Made by a program: the position numbers and the translations under genes. 64,000 nt of DNA from Eikenella longinqua (GTDB taxonomy: Bacteria > Pseudomonadota > Gammaproteobacteria > Burkholderiales > Neisseriaceae): positions 50,820 through 114,819 of the forward strand of contig NZ_LXSL01000012.1 of NCBI RefSeq assembly GCF_001648355.1. Reading direction: 5' to 3'. The notes below the pieces were generated by a model. The model was not told the origin of the DNA and made no database searches. It saw only the letters and a list, made by a program, of their open reading frames with translations. Of the stretch, positions 8,588 through 17,233 are shown piece by piece (positions within the stretch are counted from its first letter, which is position 1; the number at the start of each line of letters is the position of its first letter).

Positions 8588-9169
8588 TCAGGTAGCCTTT
8601 GCTGCGGCTGCGGCGTGTTTTTCGATGGCCAGCAGATAAGGCGGGCGGTTGCGGCGGTTGAGGAAGCCGTAGCGCAATACGGCAAACTGCTGCTGCGGCA
8701 GTTCGGCCGCCCAGGCGGATACGGCTTCGGCTTCGAGCGCGCCGGCGGCGTGGCCGGGGTAGAGCACGGCGGCCAGCAGCCCACCGGGGCGTAGCAGCCG
8801 CACGGCTTGGCCGAGCGCGGCGAGGGTGCTGCCGGTTTCGGTGGTGAGCGATTTGTTGCCGCCGGGCAGGTAGCCGCAGTTGAACACAATGCTGTGCGCG
8901 AGCTCGTGCACATAGTGCGCCAGCCGGGCATGGCTGTCGGCAATCAGGCGCACCTGCTGCTCCTCTCCGGCTTCCTGCAAACGGGTTTGCGTGGCGGCGA
9001 GGGCTTGCGGCTGGATGTCGAAAGCATACACGCGGCCGCGCGCGCCCACGCATTGCGCCAGAAACAGCGTGTCGTGGCCGTTGCCGGCGGTGGCGTCGAT
9101 GGCGGTGCCGCCCTCGGGCGTGGCTTGGGCGAGCAGGCGGTGGGCGAAGGGGAGGATGTTGTCGAGCAT
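8588..9169 (-). CDS. Class I SAM-dependent methyltransferase (YtqB/rRNA methylase-like)
   Basis: 193 residues from the ATG at 9169, which has an AAGG ribosome-binding site; the frame is open further upstream. SAM-binding motif AIDATAGNGHDTLFLA (about 22-37), acidic loop VYAFDIQP, and the motif VFNCGYLPGGNKSLTT characteristic of the YtqB/rRNA_methylase family. Some members methylate the wobble cmnm5(s2)U of tRNA Leu, so a tRNA substrate is possible. The stop codon is supplied by a DUS, giving the C-terminus Lys-Ala-Thr. It is divergent from gshA. Confidence 0.86.
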   Translation of the reverse strand: MLDNILPFAHRLLAQATPEGGTAIDATAGNGHDTLFLAQCVGARGRVYAFDIQPQALAATQTRLQEAGEEQQVRLIADSHARLAHYVHELAHSIVFNCGYLPGGNKSLTTETGSTLAALGQAVRLLRPGGLLAAVLYPGHAAGALEAEAVSAWAAELPQQQFAVLRYGFLNRRNRPPYLLAIEKHAAAAAKAT

Positions 9170-9222
9170 GGGATAGCCTTGCGGGATATAAGGGGATTGC
9201 CGATTGCGGCGCGGGCTTGGAG

Positions 9223-9259
9223 TATAATGCCTGCCGTCTGCACGCACCGTTTGAAAGGA
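9223..9259 (+). promoter_or_regulatory. gshA promoter region and ribosome-binding site
   Basis: TATAAT at 9223-9228 in the divergent intergenic region, followed by GAAAGGA at 9253-9259 nine bases before the ATG at 9268. A clear -35 hexamer at ideal spacing is not visible. Confidence 0.5.
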
Positions 9260-9267
9260 TAATCAGC

Positions 9268-10611
9268 ATGGGCATTCCGGCCATTTCCCCGCAATACGCG
9301 CAATATCTGCGGGATTTTGAAACACTCATCCTGCAAAAGCAAGCCGAAATCGAAGCCTGGTTCCGCAGCCAGTGGAAGCGGCACAAACCGCCGTTTTACG
9401 GCTCGGTGGACATCCGCAACAGCGGCTACAAAATGGCTTCCATCGACATGAACCTCTTCCCCGGCGGCTTCAACAACCTCAACCCGCAGTTCAGCCCGCT
9501 GGCCGCCGCTGCCGCCACCGACGCGGTGGAGCGCTATTGCGAATCGGCCAAATCCGTGCTGATTGTGCCGGAAAACCATACGCGCAACACCTTCTATCTG
9601 GAAAACGTGTATGCGCTGAGCAATATCCTGCGCCAGGCCGGTTTTGCCGTGCGCTTGGGCAGCCTCAACCCCGAAATCACCGCGCCCACCGAGTTTCAAA
9701 CCGCACTGGGGCACACCATTTTGCTCGAGCCCCTGCAACGCACCCGCGAGCGCGTGCACCTGGCCGACGGCTTCTCTCCCTGCCTCGTGCTGCTGAACAA
9801 CGACCTCTCCGGCGGCGTGCCCGAAATTTTGCAGGGCATCCGCCACACCGTGCTGCCGCCCCTGCACGGCGGCTGGACCACCCGCCGCAAAACCGCCCAC
9901 TTCGCCGCCTATAACCAAGTGGCCGCCGAATTTGCCGCGCTGATCGGCGTGGACGAATGGCAGATCAACCCCTATTTTGAAAAAGTGTCCGGCCTGAACT
10001 TCCACGAGCGCGAAGGCGAAGATGCGCTGGCCGCCGCCGTGGAGCGCGTGCTGGCCAAAACGCAGGCCAAGTACAACGAAAAAGGCATCACCGACCAGCC
10101 CTTCGTGATTGTGAAAGCCGACGCCGGCACCTACGGCATGGGCGTGATGAGCGTGAAATCCGCCGACGAAGTGCGCGCGCTCAACCGCAAAAACCGCAAC
10201 AAAATGGCCACCGTGAAGGAAGGCTTGGCGGTAAGCGAAGTGATTGTGCAGGAAGGGATTTACACCTACGAAACGCTCAACGGCGCCGTGGCCGAGCCGG
10301 TGGTGTATATGATCGACCGCTTCGTGGTGGGCGGCTTCTTCCGCGTGCACGAAGGGAGGGGCACGGATGAAAACCTCAACGCCAGCGGCATGCGCTTCGT
10401 GCCCCTGAGCCGCAATATGCCGCAAACCGACAGCAGCGGCGAAGACCCGGAATACCTCGCCGGCAGCAAGCGTGTGTTCGAGCAGTGGCAAACGCTCGGC
10501 CTGCCCGACTACAACCAGGGCTGCGACTGCGCCAACAACCGGCTGTATGTGTACGGCGTGATGGCGCGGCTCTCGCTCTTGGCGGCTTCGATTGAGTTGG
10601 AGCAGGGTTGA
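9268..10611 (+). CDS. gshA: Glutamate-cysteine ligase (proteobacterial ATP-grasp-like GshA type)
   Basis: 447 residues. It makes gamma-glutamylcysteine, the first step of glutathione synthesis. It belongs to the GshA branch found in beta- and acidophilic proteobacteria and not to the E. coli GshA fold. Conserved blocks are FYGSVDIRNSGYKMASIDMNLFPGGFNN near the start, FVIVKADAGTYGMGVM (nucleotide-binding region) and YMIDRFVVGGFFRVH. The ATG at 9268 is preferred over an in-frame upstream start because of its GAAAGGA site. The downstream glutathione synthetase gene is not in this window. Confidence 0.92.
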   Translation: MGIPAISPQYAQYLRDFETLILQKQAEIEAWFRSQWKRHKPPFYGSVDIRNSGYKMASIDMNLFPGGFNNLNPQFSPLAAAAATDAVERYCESAKSVLIVPENHTRNTFYLENVYALSNILRQAGFAVRLGSLNPEITAPTEFQTALGHTILLEPLQRTRERVHLADGFSPCLVLLNNDLSGGVPEILQGIRHTVLPPLHGGWTTRRKTAHFAAYNQVAAEFAALIGVDEWQINPYFEKVSGLNFHEREGEDALAAAVERVLAKTQAKYNEKGITDQPFVIVKADAGTYGMGVMSVKSADEVRALNRKNRNKMATVKEGLAVSEVIVQEGIYTYETLNGAVAEPVVYMIDRFVVGGFFRVHEGRGTDENLNASGMRFVPLSRNMPQTDSSGEDPEYLAGSKRVFEQWQTLGLPDYNQGCDCANNRLYVYGVMARLSLLAASIELEQG

Positions 10612-10624
10612 TGTGATGGAATGG

Positions 10625-10730
10625 AGGGCTACCTGAAAGCGCCAGCTTCAGCGAAGTTAAAACGAAGCTTCAACGCAGTTAAAACACAGCGCAGTAGAGT
10701 TTCTGCGAAGCTGAAATTTCAGGTAGCCTT
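10625..10730 (+). repeat. DUS-flanked composite repeat after gshA
   Basis: A leading DUS and a closing inverted DUS enclose about 80 bases built of CTTCAGCGAAGTTAAAACG, CTTCAACGCAGTTAAAAC and GTTTCTGCGAAGCTGAAA units. It is one of the fullest copies of the second repeat family of this window and may also terminate gshA transcription. Confidence 0.65.
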
Positions 10731-10776
10731 TTTTAATATTAATACATGAAGGAAAGATACCGAAGACTAGGGGCTA

Positions 10777-11189
10777 ATGGGAACAATGGCAATTGCATAC
10801 AAAGAAAAATATTTCTGGATACACAATGCAACAGGCGAAGTCTTTGCTGCCATTCTGTTGGAGGAACTGAAAAACATCCCGATAAAATGGTGGCGTTACG
10901 AGCAGAAATTGAAGAATTGTTGCCTCATTGGGTTGTCGGTATCCTAGTTTCGCTGAAGGATTATTTACAGACTGAGGAGAATATTCCAATCTTCCTTCAG
11001 GCTATTCAGCGTTCGTTAGAACTTGCGCGGTTATCGTCGGATGAATTGTATATATCGGGTTTTTCAGTTGGCAAAGATGTATTTTTTGAAGAAATATCGG
11101 CATTTAAGCAACTGATTACCGAATACGATACATTTAATAAAAATGCAAAAATTTATGCGCCCCTCTCGCAAAAGTGGATTACGGCATAA
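10777..11189 (+). pseudogene. Small hypothetical gene, apparently frameshifted
   Basis: Two overlapping frames together look like one protein. The frame from 10777 gives MGTMAIAYKEKYFWIHNATG and continues convincingly as protein to about 10875, but stops at 10945. The frame ending at 11189 carries a convincing C-terminal part from about 10887 (MVALRAEIEELLPHWVVGIL) onward. A one-base slip near the AAAAAC/AAAATGG runs at 10870-10888 would join them. Alternatively only the 100-residue ORF from ATG 10887 is translated, although it has no good ribosome-binding site. GC content is clearly lower than in neighbouring genes, which suggests transfer. Function unknown. Confidence 0.5.
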
Positions 11190-11259
11190 TGCTGATATAT
11201 ATAAGAAAGTGAAGACGGGTAGTGTAGGCAACGGGTTGCCTACACCATCATTCTAATTT

Positions 11260-11330
11260 TCAGGTAGCCTTTCCCCAAACAAAGGCTACCTGAAAACATA
11301 GCGCAGCCAAGTTTCTGCGAAGCTAAAAAA
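11260..11330. repeat. DUS pair and repeat-family fragment upstream of trpS
   Basis: Inverted DUS at 11260-11296 followed by the element fragment GCGCAGCCAAGTTTCTGCG. The rest of the 11190-11448 gap shows no gene; TATAAT at about 11378 is a possible trpS -10. Confidence 0.5.
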
Positions 11331-11448
11331 TTTCTCCGCCACCCCGCAGCAGGCATGACCGCTACCCTCCCTTGCACTATAATCCCCCACTTTCCCGCCG
11401 CCCCCGCACCGCGGCCCCCCATCCCCGCAAACCACACGAAAGCTCCCC

Positions 11449-12456
11449 ATGAAAAAACGAGTCCTTACCGGCGTTACCACCACCGGCATCCCCCACCTCG
11501 GCAACTACGTCGGCGCCATCCGCCCCGCCATTGCCGCCGCCGCCAACCCAGACGCCGAATCCTTCCTCTTCCTCGCCGACTACCACGGCATCATCAAATG
11601 CCACGACCCCGAAGTCATCCACGCCTCCACCCAAGCCGTGGCCGCCACCTGGCTCGCCTGCGGCCTCGACCCCGAGCGCACCACCTTCTACCGCCAAAGC
11701 GACATCCCCGAAGTGCCCGAGCTCAACTGGATACTCACCTGCATCACCGCCAAAGGCCTGATGAACCGCGCCCACGCCTACAAAGCCGCCGTGCAGGCCA
11801 ACCTCGACGCCGGCCAAACCGACCAAGACCATGGCGTGGAAATGGGCCTCTACAGCTACCCCATCCTTATGAGCGCTGACATCCTCATGTTCAACGCCCA
11901 CGAGGTGCCCGTGGGGCGCGACCAAATCCAACACGTGGAAATGACCCGCGACATCGCCCAGCGCTTCAACCACCGCTTCAAAGAACTGTTTGTGCTGCCC
12001 GAAGCCAAAGTAGACGACAACGTCGAACTCCTCGTCGGCCTCGACGGGCGCAAGATGAGCAAAAGCTACGGCAACACCATCCCCCTGTTTGAAAGCGAGA
12101 AAAAGCTGCAAAAAGCCGTGAACAAAATCATCACCAACCTCAAAGAGCCCGGCGAGCCCAAAAGCCCCGACGAAAGCCCCCTGTTCGACATCTACAAAGC
12201 CTTCGCCACCCCCGCCGAAACCGCCGAATTCACCCAAATGCTCGCCGACGGCCTGGCCTGGGGCGAAGCCAAAAAACTGCTCGGCGCCAAGCTCAACGCC
12301 GAGCTCGCCCCCAAACGCGAACGCTTCCACGAGCTCACAGCCCGCCCCGCGCAAATCGAAGACATCCTGCAAGCCGGCGCCGCCAAAGCCCGCAAACAGG
12401 CCCGCGAGCTGCTCGACCAAGTGCGCGACGCCGTGGGCATCCGCGCATTGCGCTAA
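11449..12456 (+). CDS. trpS: Tryptophanyl-tRNA synthetase
   Basis: 335 residues, the normal length. Class I signatures: the HIGH-equivalent PHLGNYVG at about residues 15-22 and the KMSKS loop GRKMSKSYGN near 200. MSADILMFNAHEVPVGRDQIQHVEM is the conserved Trp/ATP-pocket block. It charges tRNA-Trp in the cytoplasm. The gene stands alone between DUS-flanked regions, with strong C-rich third positions as in its neighbours. Confidence 0.96.
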   Translation: MKKRVLTGVTTTGIPHLGNYVGAIRPAIAAAANPDAESFLFLADYHGIIKCHDPEVIHASTQAVAATWLACGLDPERTTFYRQSDIPEVPELNWILTCITAKGLMNRAHAYKAAVQANLDAGQTDQDHGVEMGLYSYPILMSADILMFNAHEVPVGRDQIQHVEMTRDIAQRFNHRFKELFVLPEAKVDDNVELLVGLDGRKMSKSYGNTIPLFESEKKLQKAVNKIITNLKEPGEPKSPDESPLFDIYKAFATPAETAEFTQMLADGLAWGEAKKLLGAKLNAELAPKRERFHELTARPAQIEDILQAGAAKARKQARELLDQVRDAVGIRALR

Positions 12457-12484
12457 GCCGCATAATTGTTTGGTGCAACACGCA

Positions 12485-12560
12485 AAAAGGCTACCTGAAA
12501 TTTTAGCTTCGCAGAAACTCAGCCTTGGCTGCGCCAAGACATCGTTTTCAGGTAGCCTTT
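12485..12560 (+). terminator. DUS-flanked repeat and probable trpS terminator
   Basis: A DUS, the repeat TTTTAGCTTCGCAGAAAC with following GCC-TTGGC-GCC hairpin material, and an inverted DUS ending in TTTT. It lies 30 bases after trpS. Confidence 0.55.
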
Positions 12561-12638
12561 TGTTGCGGAAAGGGCAGGGCGTGCGGAATGCGCATACGGT
12601 TTGCCGTAATGGTTTCGGCAGCACGCCGCCACGCCACA

Positions 12639-12727
12639 GGGGCGGATTTCACATCCGCCCGCACCGCGAATATCGGCATGCCCACGCCGTTGGAAACAAG
12701 CGAAAAGGGCGGATATAAAATCCGCCC
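12639..12727. repeat. Two GGGCGGAT/ATCCGCCC hairpin repeats
   Basis: Copy 1 pairs GGGCGGAT (12640-12647) with ATCCGCCC (12653-12660); copy 2 pairs 12707-12714 with 12720-12727. Both have five-base loops and stand in direct orientation about 67 bases apart, followed by CTACGAAGG. They resemble REP-like intergenic hairpins. Together with DUS copies they fill the 324-base gap between trpS and the gene at 12781; no gene is seen in it. Confidence 0.7.
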
Positions 12728-12780
12728 CTACGAAGGATTTGAAGTTTCAGGTAGCCTGTTGAAATAGGGGAATAGGCAAA

Positions 12781-13107
12781 TTAATCTGGTAAATCATTGG
12801 ATTGTTGGAAATGGGTATACAAATACCGCTTGTTGTATTCGTCCTGCCTGTCGAAAAAGTAGAGGAAATCGTTCAAGAAGCTGCTTAGCTCCAAATCGGG
12901 CAGGTATTTGTGCTTGGCGGCGGACAAGGCCTGCTGTATGGCAAATAATTCTGTAAATATTTCGCCGGCATCTTCAAAATCTGCCTGCTGCATGGATTGG
13001 ATTAATTCTTTAATCTTGCTATGGCAATGAGTCAGCAATCTATCCAACCGTTGTTTTGCTGAATAGAATTCGGCAGATTGGGCAACTAAGTCTTGTAGGA
13101 AAACCAT
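12781..13107 (-). CDS. Hypothetical small helical protein
   Basis: 108 residues, not recognised. It is predicted almost wholly helical from its pattern of charged and leucine residues (QRLDRLLTHCHSKIKELIQ, FAIQQALSAAKHKYLPDLEL) with an aromatic C-terminal part. No signal peptide or metal motif. The gene is AT-rich compared with its neighbours and lies between DUS-containing repeats, like the broken gene at 10777, which suggests an accessory gene gained by transformation. No Shine-Dalgarno sequence is evident. Confidence 0.55.
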   Translation of the reverse strand: MVFLQDLVAQSAEFYSAKQRLDRLLTHCHSKIKELIQSMQQADFEDAGEIFTELFAIQQALSAAKHKYLPDLELSSFLNDFLYFFDRQDEYNKRYLYTHFQQSNDLPD

Positions 13108-13161
13108 AGTATTAATGCCTTGCGGTAAATATTGGGCATGAATGTTTGAGCCGGGGTATAC

Positions 13162-13205
13162 AAAGGCTACCTGAAAATGTGAGTTGATGTTTTCAGGTAG
13201 TCTTT
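13162..13205. terminator. Imperfect DUS inverted pair
   Basis: A perfect DUS faces a one-mismatch copy (CAGGTAGTCT). It lies between the start of the 12781 gene and the end of pyrD and could terminate pyrD transcripts. Confidence 0.45.
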
Positions 13206-13229
13206 TGTCGTTGCAACGGCGGCTTGGGC

Positions 13230-14165
13230 TTAGCCGAGGTATTTCAATTTGCCGCGGAAGTCTTCTAGGGTTTCGTAGCCTTTTTCGGCCATGATGGCTT
13301 GCAGCTCTTCGGTGATGCGGGCGAAGGCGGACACGCCTTCTTTGTGCAGGGTGGTGCCCACTTGCACCATGCTGGCGCCGCAGAGGATGTGTTCGAAGGC
13401 GTCGCGGCCGGTGAGCACGCCGCCGGTGCCGATGATTTGGATGGCGGGGTTGAGCCGCTGGTAGAAGGCGTGCACGTTGGCCAGCGCGGTGGGCTTGATG
13501 TATTCGCCGCCGATGCCGCCGAAGCCGTTTTTGGGGCGGATGGCCACGGTTTCGTCTTCCACATAGAGGCCGTTGCCGATGGAATTGACGCAGTTGACGA
13601 ATTTGATGGGGAATTTGTTGAAGATGGCGGCGGCCTGGTCGAAGTGGACGATGTCGAAATAGGGGGGCAGCTTCACGCCCAGCGGCTTGCTGAAATAGGC
13701 AAATACTTCGCCGAGGAGTTTTTCCGTGGTTTCGAAATCGTAGGCGATTTGGGGCTTGCCGGGCACGTTGGGGCAGGAGAGGTTGAGCTCGGTGAGGCCG
13801 GTGAAGCCACTTTCCTGCACTTGGCGCAGGATGGTGTGGGTTTCATCGGGCGACATGCCGACGAGGGAGAGGAAGAAGGTGCGCTCGGGCTCGCGGTTTT
13901 GCAGGTCGAGCAGGTAGTTGAGGTAGTAGGCGAGGCCTTGGTTGGGCAGGCCCATGGAGTTGATGCTGCCCAGGGGCACGTCGCGGTAGCGGGGCTCGGG
14001 GTTGCCGGCGCGGGGCTCGAGGGTGGCGGTTTTGGTGACGAAGCTGCCGGCGGCGGAGTTTTTCACTTCTTCGAGCTCGGCAATGGTCATGCAGGCCACG
14101 CCGGCGGCGTTCATCAGGCAGTTGTTGAATTGGAAACCGGCGATTTGGGTTTGGGTGCTGGGCAT
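13230..14165 (-). CDS. pyrD: Dihydroorotate dehydrogenase, class 1A (fumarate-type)
   Basis: 311 residues from the ATG at 14165, which has an AAGGAG site at good distance; the frame is open upstream. It carries class 1A hallmarks: FVTKTATLEPRAGNPEPRY, INSMGLPNQG and NLSCPNVPGKPQ with the Cys that serves as catalytic base in this class, followed by GVKLPPYFD. Class 1A enzymes are soluble FMN dimers that use fumarate as electron acceptor and are typical of lactococci and streptococci, whereas most Proteobacteria use the membrane quinone-linked class 2. The Dcu-type transporter elsewhere in the window could supply or exchange fumarate. Confidence 0.93.
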   Translation of the reverse strand: MPSTQTQIAGFQFNNCLMNAAGVACMTIAELEEVKNSAAGSFVTKTATLEPRAGNPEPRYRDVPLGSINSMGLPNQGLAYYLNYLLDLQNREPERTFFLSLVGMSPDETHTILRQVQESGFTGLTELNLSCPNVPGKPQIAYDFETTEKLLGEVFAYFSKPLGVKLPPYFDIVHFDQAAAIFNKFPIKFVNCVNSIGNGLYVEDETVAIRPKNGFGGIGGEYIKPTALANVHAFYQRLNPAIQIIGTGGVLTGRDAFEHILCGASMVQVGTTLHKEGVSAFARITEELQAIMAEKGYETLEDFRGKLKYLG

Positions 14166-14244
14166 GGTGTCTCCTTGGATTGGTGGCGGAACGCCCGGTA
14201 TTGTACCCGAACGGCGGGGGCTTGGCTTGCGGCAGTGCAAGGGA

Positions 14245-14278
14245 AAGGCTACCTGAAAATCAGTTTTCAGGTAGCCTT
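14245..14278 (-). terminator. DUS hairpin after hslO
   Basis: A 15-base stem of two opposed DUS copies with a four-base loop, 22 bases past the hslO stop codon. Confidence 0.65.
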
Positions 14279-14300
14279 GATTGTGGAAAGCATACGGATA

Positions 14301-15191
14301 TTATTGCAGCTGCTGCCCGATCATGGCTTCGATTTCCATGCCGAACAGGGCTTGGATGTCGGTGTCGTCGAACACGTATTTTTCGCCGCAGAAGTCGCAG
14401 TCGATGGCGATGCTGCCTTGCTCGGCCACGATGCCGCCCACTTCCTGCCCGCCCAGGAGCAGGAGCATGTCGCTCACTTTGCCGCGCGAGCAGGTGCAGG
14501 CGAATTCGAGGGCTTCGGGCTCGAACACGCGCGGCGGGGTTTCGTGGAAGAGGCGGTAGAGCAGGTGCTGGGCGTCTAGGCTGAGCAGCTCTTGGGCGGT
14601 GAGGGTGTCGGCGAGGGTGGTGTAGTGTGCCCAGGCGTCGGCGTCGATTTGTTTTTCAGGTAGCCTTTGCAGCAGCAGCCCGCCCACGGCGTGCTCGGAG
14701 GCGGCGAGGGTGATGTGGGTGTCGAGCTGTTCGGAGCGGCGCATGTAGGCGGTGAGCATGGCGGCGATGCTGCTGCCTTCGAGGGGCACGATGCCTTGCC
14801 AGGGCTCGCCTTCGTTGGGCTGGAGGGTGATGCCGAAAATGGCGTTTTCGCCGAGCAGCTCGGTGAGGCTGCGGCCGTCGTCGAGCCGGGCTTGTTCGTT
14901 CCAGCGGGCGGTGGCGCGGCAGCTGTGGTTGGAGTCGGTTTCGGCCACCAGCATTTTGAGGTCGCCCTGGCCTTGGATTTGCAAGATGAGTTTGCCAGGC
15001 AGCTTGAGGTTGCTGGAGAGCAGGGCGCCGGCGGCCAGCAGCTCGCCCAGTGCGCTTTGGATAACGGCGGGGTAGTGTTTGCGCTGCACGATGTGTTGCC
15101 ATACGTGTTGCAGGTGCACGTGCAGGCCGCGCACGGGCTGGTCGTCGAAAATAAAGCGGGTGCGCAGGTCGGCGGCGGGATGGGTGGTCAT
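14301..15191 (-). CDS. hslO: Redox-regulated chaperone Hsp33
   Basis: 296 residues. N-terminal HSP33 domain beginning RFIFDDQPVRGLHVHL and the C-terminal zinc redox switch formed by CTC (near 236) and CDFC (near 269), the usual four cysteines. Under oxidative stress the zinc is released and the protein becomes a holdase. A DUS is read in frame as RLPEKQ. A AAGGAAAA site precedes the ATG. Confidence 0.95.
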   Translation of the reverse strand: MTTHPAADLRTRFIFDDQPVRGLHVHLQHVWQHIVQRKHYPAVIQSALGELLAAGALLSSNLKLPGKLILQIQGQGDLKMLVAETDSNHSCRATARWNEQARLDDGRSLTELLGENAIFGITLQPNEGEPWQGIVPLEGSSIAAMLTAYMRRSEQLDTHITLAASEHAVGGLLLQRLPEKQIDADAWAHYTTLADTLTAQELLSLDAQHLLYRLFHETPPRVFEPEALEFACTCSRGKVSDMLLLLGGQEVGGIVAEQGSIAIDCDFCGEKYVFDDTDIQALFGMEIEAMIGQQLQ

Positions 15192-15318
15192 GGGTTTTCC
15201 TTATCGTTATGAATTGAGCTTGGGCTGCAATATGGCTGCGGGTGGCGGAATATCAAGTTTCAGGTAGCCTGAAATCGGTTAGAATACGCGCCGATACTGG
15301 ATTGAACAGGAGATACGC

Positions 15319-16320
15319 ATGACCATCATCGTTACCGGCGCCGCCGGCTTCATCGGCAGCAACATTGTGCACGCGCTCAACCGGCGCGGCATCAGCGACA
15401 TCATCGCGGTGGACAACCTCAGCCGCGCCGACAAATTCCGCAACCTCGTACATGCCGACATCGCCCATTATCTCGACAAACACGAATTCATCCGCCAAGT
15501 GCGCGCCCACCAAATCAACGGCGACGACATCGAAGCCATCTTCCACCAGGGCGCCTGCTCCGACACCATGTGCCACGACGGCGTGTATATGATGGACAAC
15601 AACTACCAATACACGCTCGACCTGCTCGACTGGTGCCAAGACGAACGCATCCGCCTCATCCACGCCTCCTCCGCCGCCGTATATGGCAAAGGCCAAACCT
15701 TCCGCGAACAGCGCGAGCTCGAAGCCCCGCTCAATGTGTACGGCTATTCCAAATTCCTGTTCGACCAAGTATTGCGCCGCCGCATGGCGCAGGGGCTGCA
15801 CAGCCAAGTGGTCGCCCTGCGCTATTTCAACGTGTATGGCCGGCAGGAGCAGCACAAAGGCCGCATGGCCTCCGTGGCCTTCCACCATTTCCACGAATAC
15901 CGCGAGCACGGCCGCGTTACCCTTTTCGGCAGCTACGACGGCTACCCCGCCGGCGCGCAAAGCCGCGACTTCATCAGCGTGGAAGACGTGGCCAAAGTGA
16001 ACCTTTTCTTCTACGACCACCCCGACATCTCCGGCATCTTCAATTGCGGCACCGGCCGCAGCCAAACCTTCAACGAGCTCGCCGCCGCCACCGTTAACGC
16101 CTGCCGCGCCCGCGAAGGCAAGCCCGAGCTGCCGCTGGAAGAATTGGTGGCGCAAGGGCTGATTGTGTATAGCGACTTCCCCGAGGCGCTCAAAGGCAAA
16201 TACCAAAGCTTCACCCAGGCCGACATCGGCGCCCTGCGCGAAGCCGGCTACGCCGAAGATTTCGACGACGTGGCCGCCGGCGTGCGCCGCTATGTGGATT
16301 GGCTGGCCGAGCAGGATTAA
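15319..16320 (+). CDS. hldD: ADP-L-glycero-D-manno-heptose 6-epimerase
   Basis: 333 residues of the extended SDR family: Rossmann motif TGAAGFIGSN at 6-15, catalytic Ser in HASSAAVYG and YxxxK in YGYSKFL. The motif HQGACSDT is typical of HldD (RfaD/GmhD). It makes the L,D-heptose precursor for the lipooligosaccharide inner core. AGGAG lies before the ATG. Stands alone between DUS repeats. Confidence 0.95.
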   Translation: MTIIVTGAAGFIGSNIVHALNRRGISDIIAVDNLSRADKFRNLVHADIAHYLDKHEFIRQVRAHQINGDDIEAIFHQGACSDTMCHDGVYMMDNNYQYTLDLLDWCQDERIRLIHASSAAVYGKGQTFREQRELEAPLNVYGYSKFLFDQVLRRRMAQGLHSQVVALRYFNVYGRQEQHKGRMASVAFHHFHEYREHGRVTLFGSYDGYPAGAQSRDFISVEDVAKVNLFFYDHPDISGIFNCGTGRSQTFNELAAATVNACRAREGKPELPLEELVAQGLIVYSDFPEALKGKYQSFTQADIGALREAGYAEDFDDVAAGVRRYVDWLAEQD

Positions 16321-16335
16321 GGTGCGGCACAGGCA

Positions 16336-16382
16336 AAAATTTTCAGGTAGCCTTCCCGATGCGGAGGCTACCTGAAAATTTT
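16336..16382 (+). terminator. DUS inverted pair after hldD
   Basis: An 18-base stem AAAATTTTCAGGTAGCCT (16336-16353) pairs with 16365-16382. A second opposed pair follows at about 16393-16430, so four DUS copies lie within 95 bases. Confidence 0.6.
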
Positions 16383-16550
16383 GGGCGGATGTTTTTCAGG
16401 TAGCCTTTTCGCAAGCAAAGGCTACCTGAAAGCGCCAACCGCAATTCCAAGCCAGCAATCCTTGATTTATCTGCTGGTTTGCCGCCCTTGTTAAGTATAT
16501 CATCAAACTCGCCATTATCGGCCAAAACTCACTACCGAAAGGAGAAAGCA

Positions 16551-16988
16551 ATGATTCGTGCCGCCACTTTGCAGGATTTGGATGCCTTAACCGAGCTGTT
16601 TGCCGCCTATCTGGTGTTTTACCAAGTGGAATCGCAGCCCGAAAAAGCCCGCGCCTTCCTCCGGCAGCGGCTGGAAAACGGCGATTCGCGGCTCTACCTG
16701 TGCGAAGAAAGCGGGCAGGCGGTGGGCTTTATGCAGCTCTACCCGCTGTTTGATTCGCTGGCGCTCAAGCCCTTGTGGATGCTGAACGATTTGTTTGTGC
16801 GCCCCGAATGCCGCAACCACGGCTGCGGCGCCAAGCTGATTGCCGAAGCCAAACGCCTGGCGCAGGATACTGGCGCCGCCGGCGTGATTCTGGACACCGC
16901 CAAAACCAACGCCCCGGGCAACGCGTTCTATCCGAAAACCGGCTTCCACCGGATTGAGGATTTCAACTTCTACCGGCTGGATGTGTAA
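16551..16988 (+). CDS. GNAT family N-acetyltransferase
   Basis: 145 residues from the ATG at 16551, chosen for its GGAG site at 16541-16544. Acetyl-CoA binding region LNDLFVRPECRNHGCGAKLIAEA is a GNAT motif A with the R/Q-x-x-G-x-G/A pattern, and ILDTAKTNAPGNAFYPKTGF matches motif B. The substrate is not predictable. It is monocistronic, ending in a strong DUS terminator. Confidence 0.85.
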   Translation: MIRAATLQDLDALTELFAAYLVFYQVESQPEKARAFLRQRLENGDSRLYLCEESGQAVGFMQLYPLFDSLALKPLWMLNDLFVRPECRNHGCGAKLIAEAKRLAQDTGAAGVILDTAKTNAPGNAFYPKTGFHRIEDFNFYRLDV

Positions 16989-17005
16989 ACACGCCGGATT
17001 ATAGG

Positions 17006-17050
17006 TTTTCAGGTAGCCTCTAAGCGCTCAGAGGCTACCTGAAAATTTTT
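17006..17050 (+). terminator. DUS hairpin terminator after the GNAT gene
   Basis: A 16-base perfect stem (17006-17021 with 17030-17045) followed by TTTTT. A textbook intrinsic terminator made from two DUS copies. Confidence 0.8.
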
Positions 17051-17233
17051 CGGCGCAGGATTTTAGGCCGCCTTGGGTTGGATTGGCGGGTTTCGGCAAA
17101 TTTAATCCACTATAAAACGCTTGCAGGATAAGGTTCTGCAAGCGTTTTGCTGTTGGCGGAGACAGGGTGGCTACCTGAAAGCGTGAGCTTCAACGGGGTT
17201 GAAACACCGGCTGCAAGGCGGCTCAAGCGGCGG

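Noticed and set aside
8944..10491. Minus-strand open frame of 515 codons opposite gshA
   Set aside because: gshA has full conserved blocks and a good start; the antisense frame is compositional shadow.
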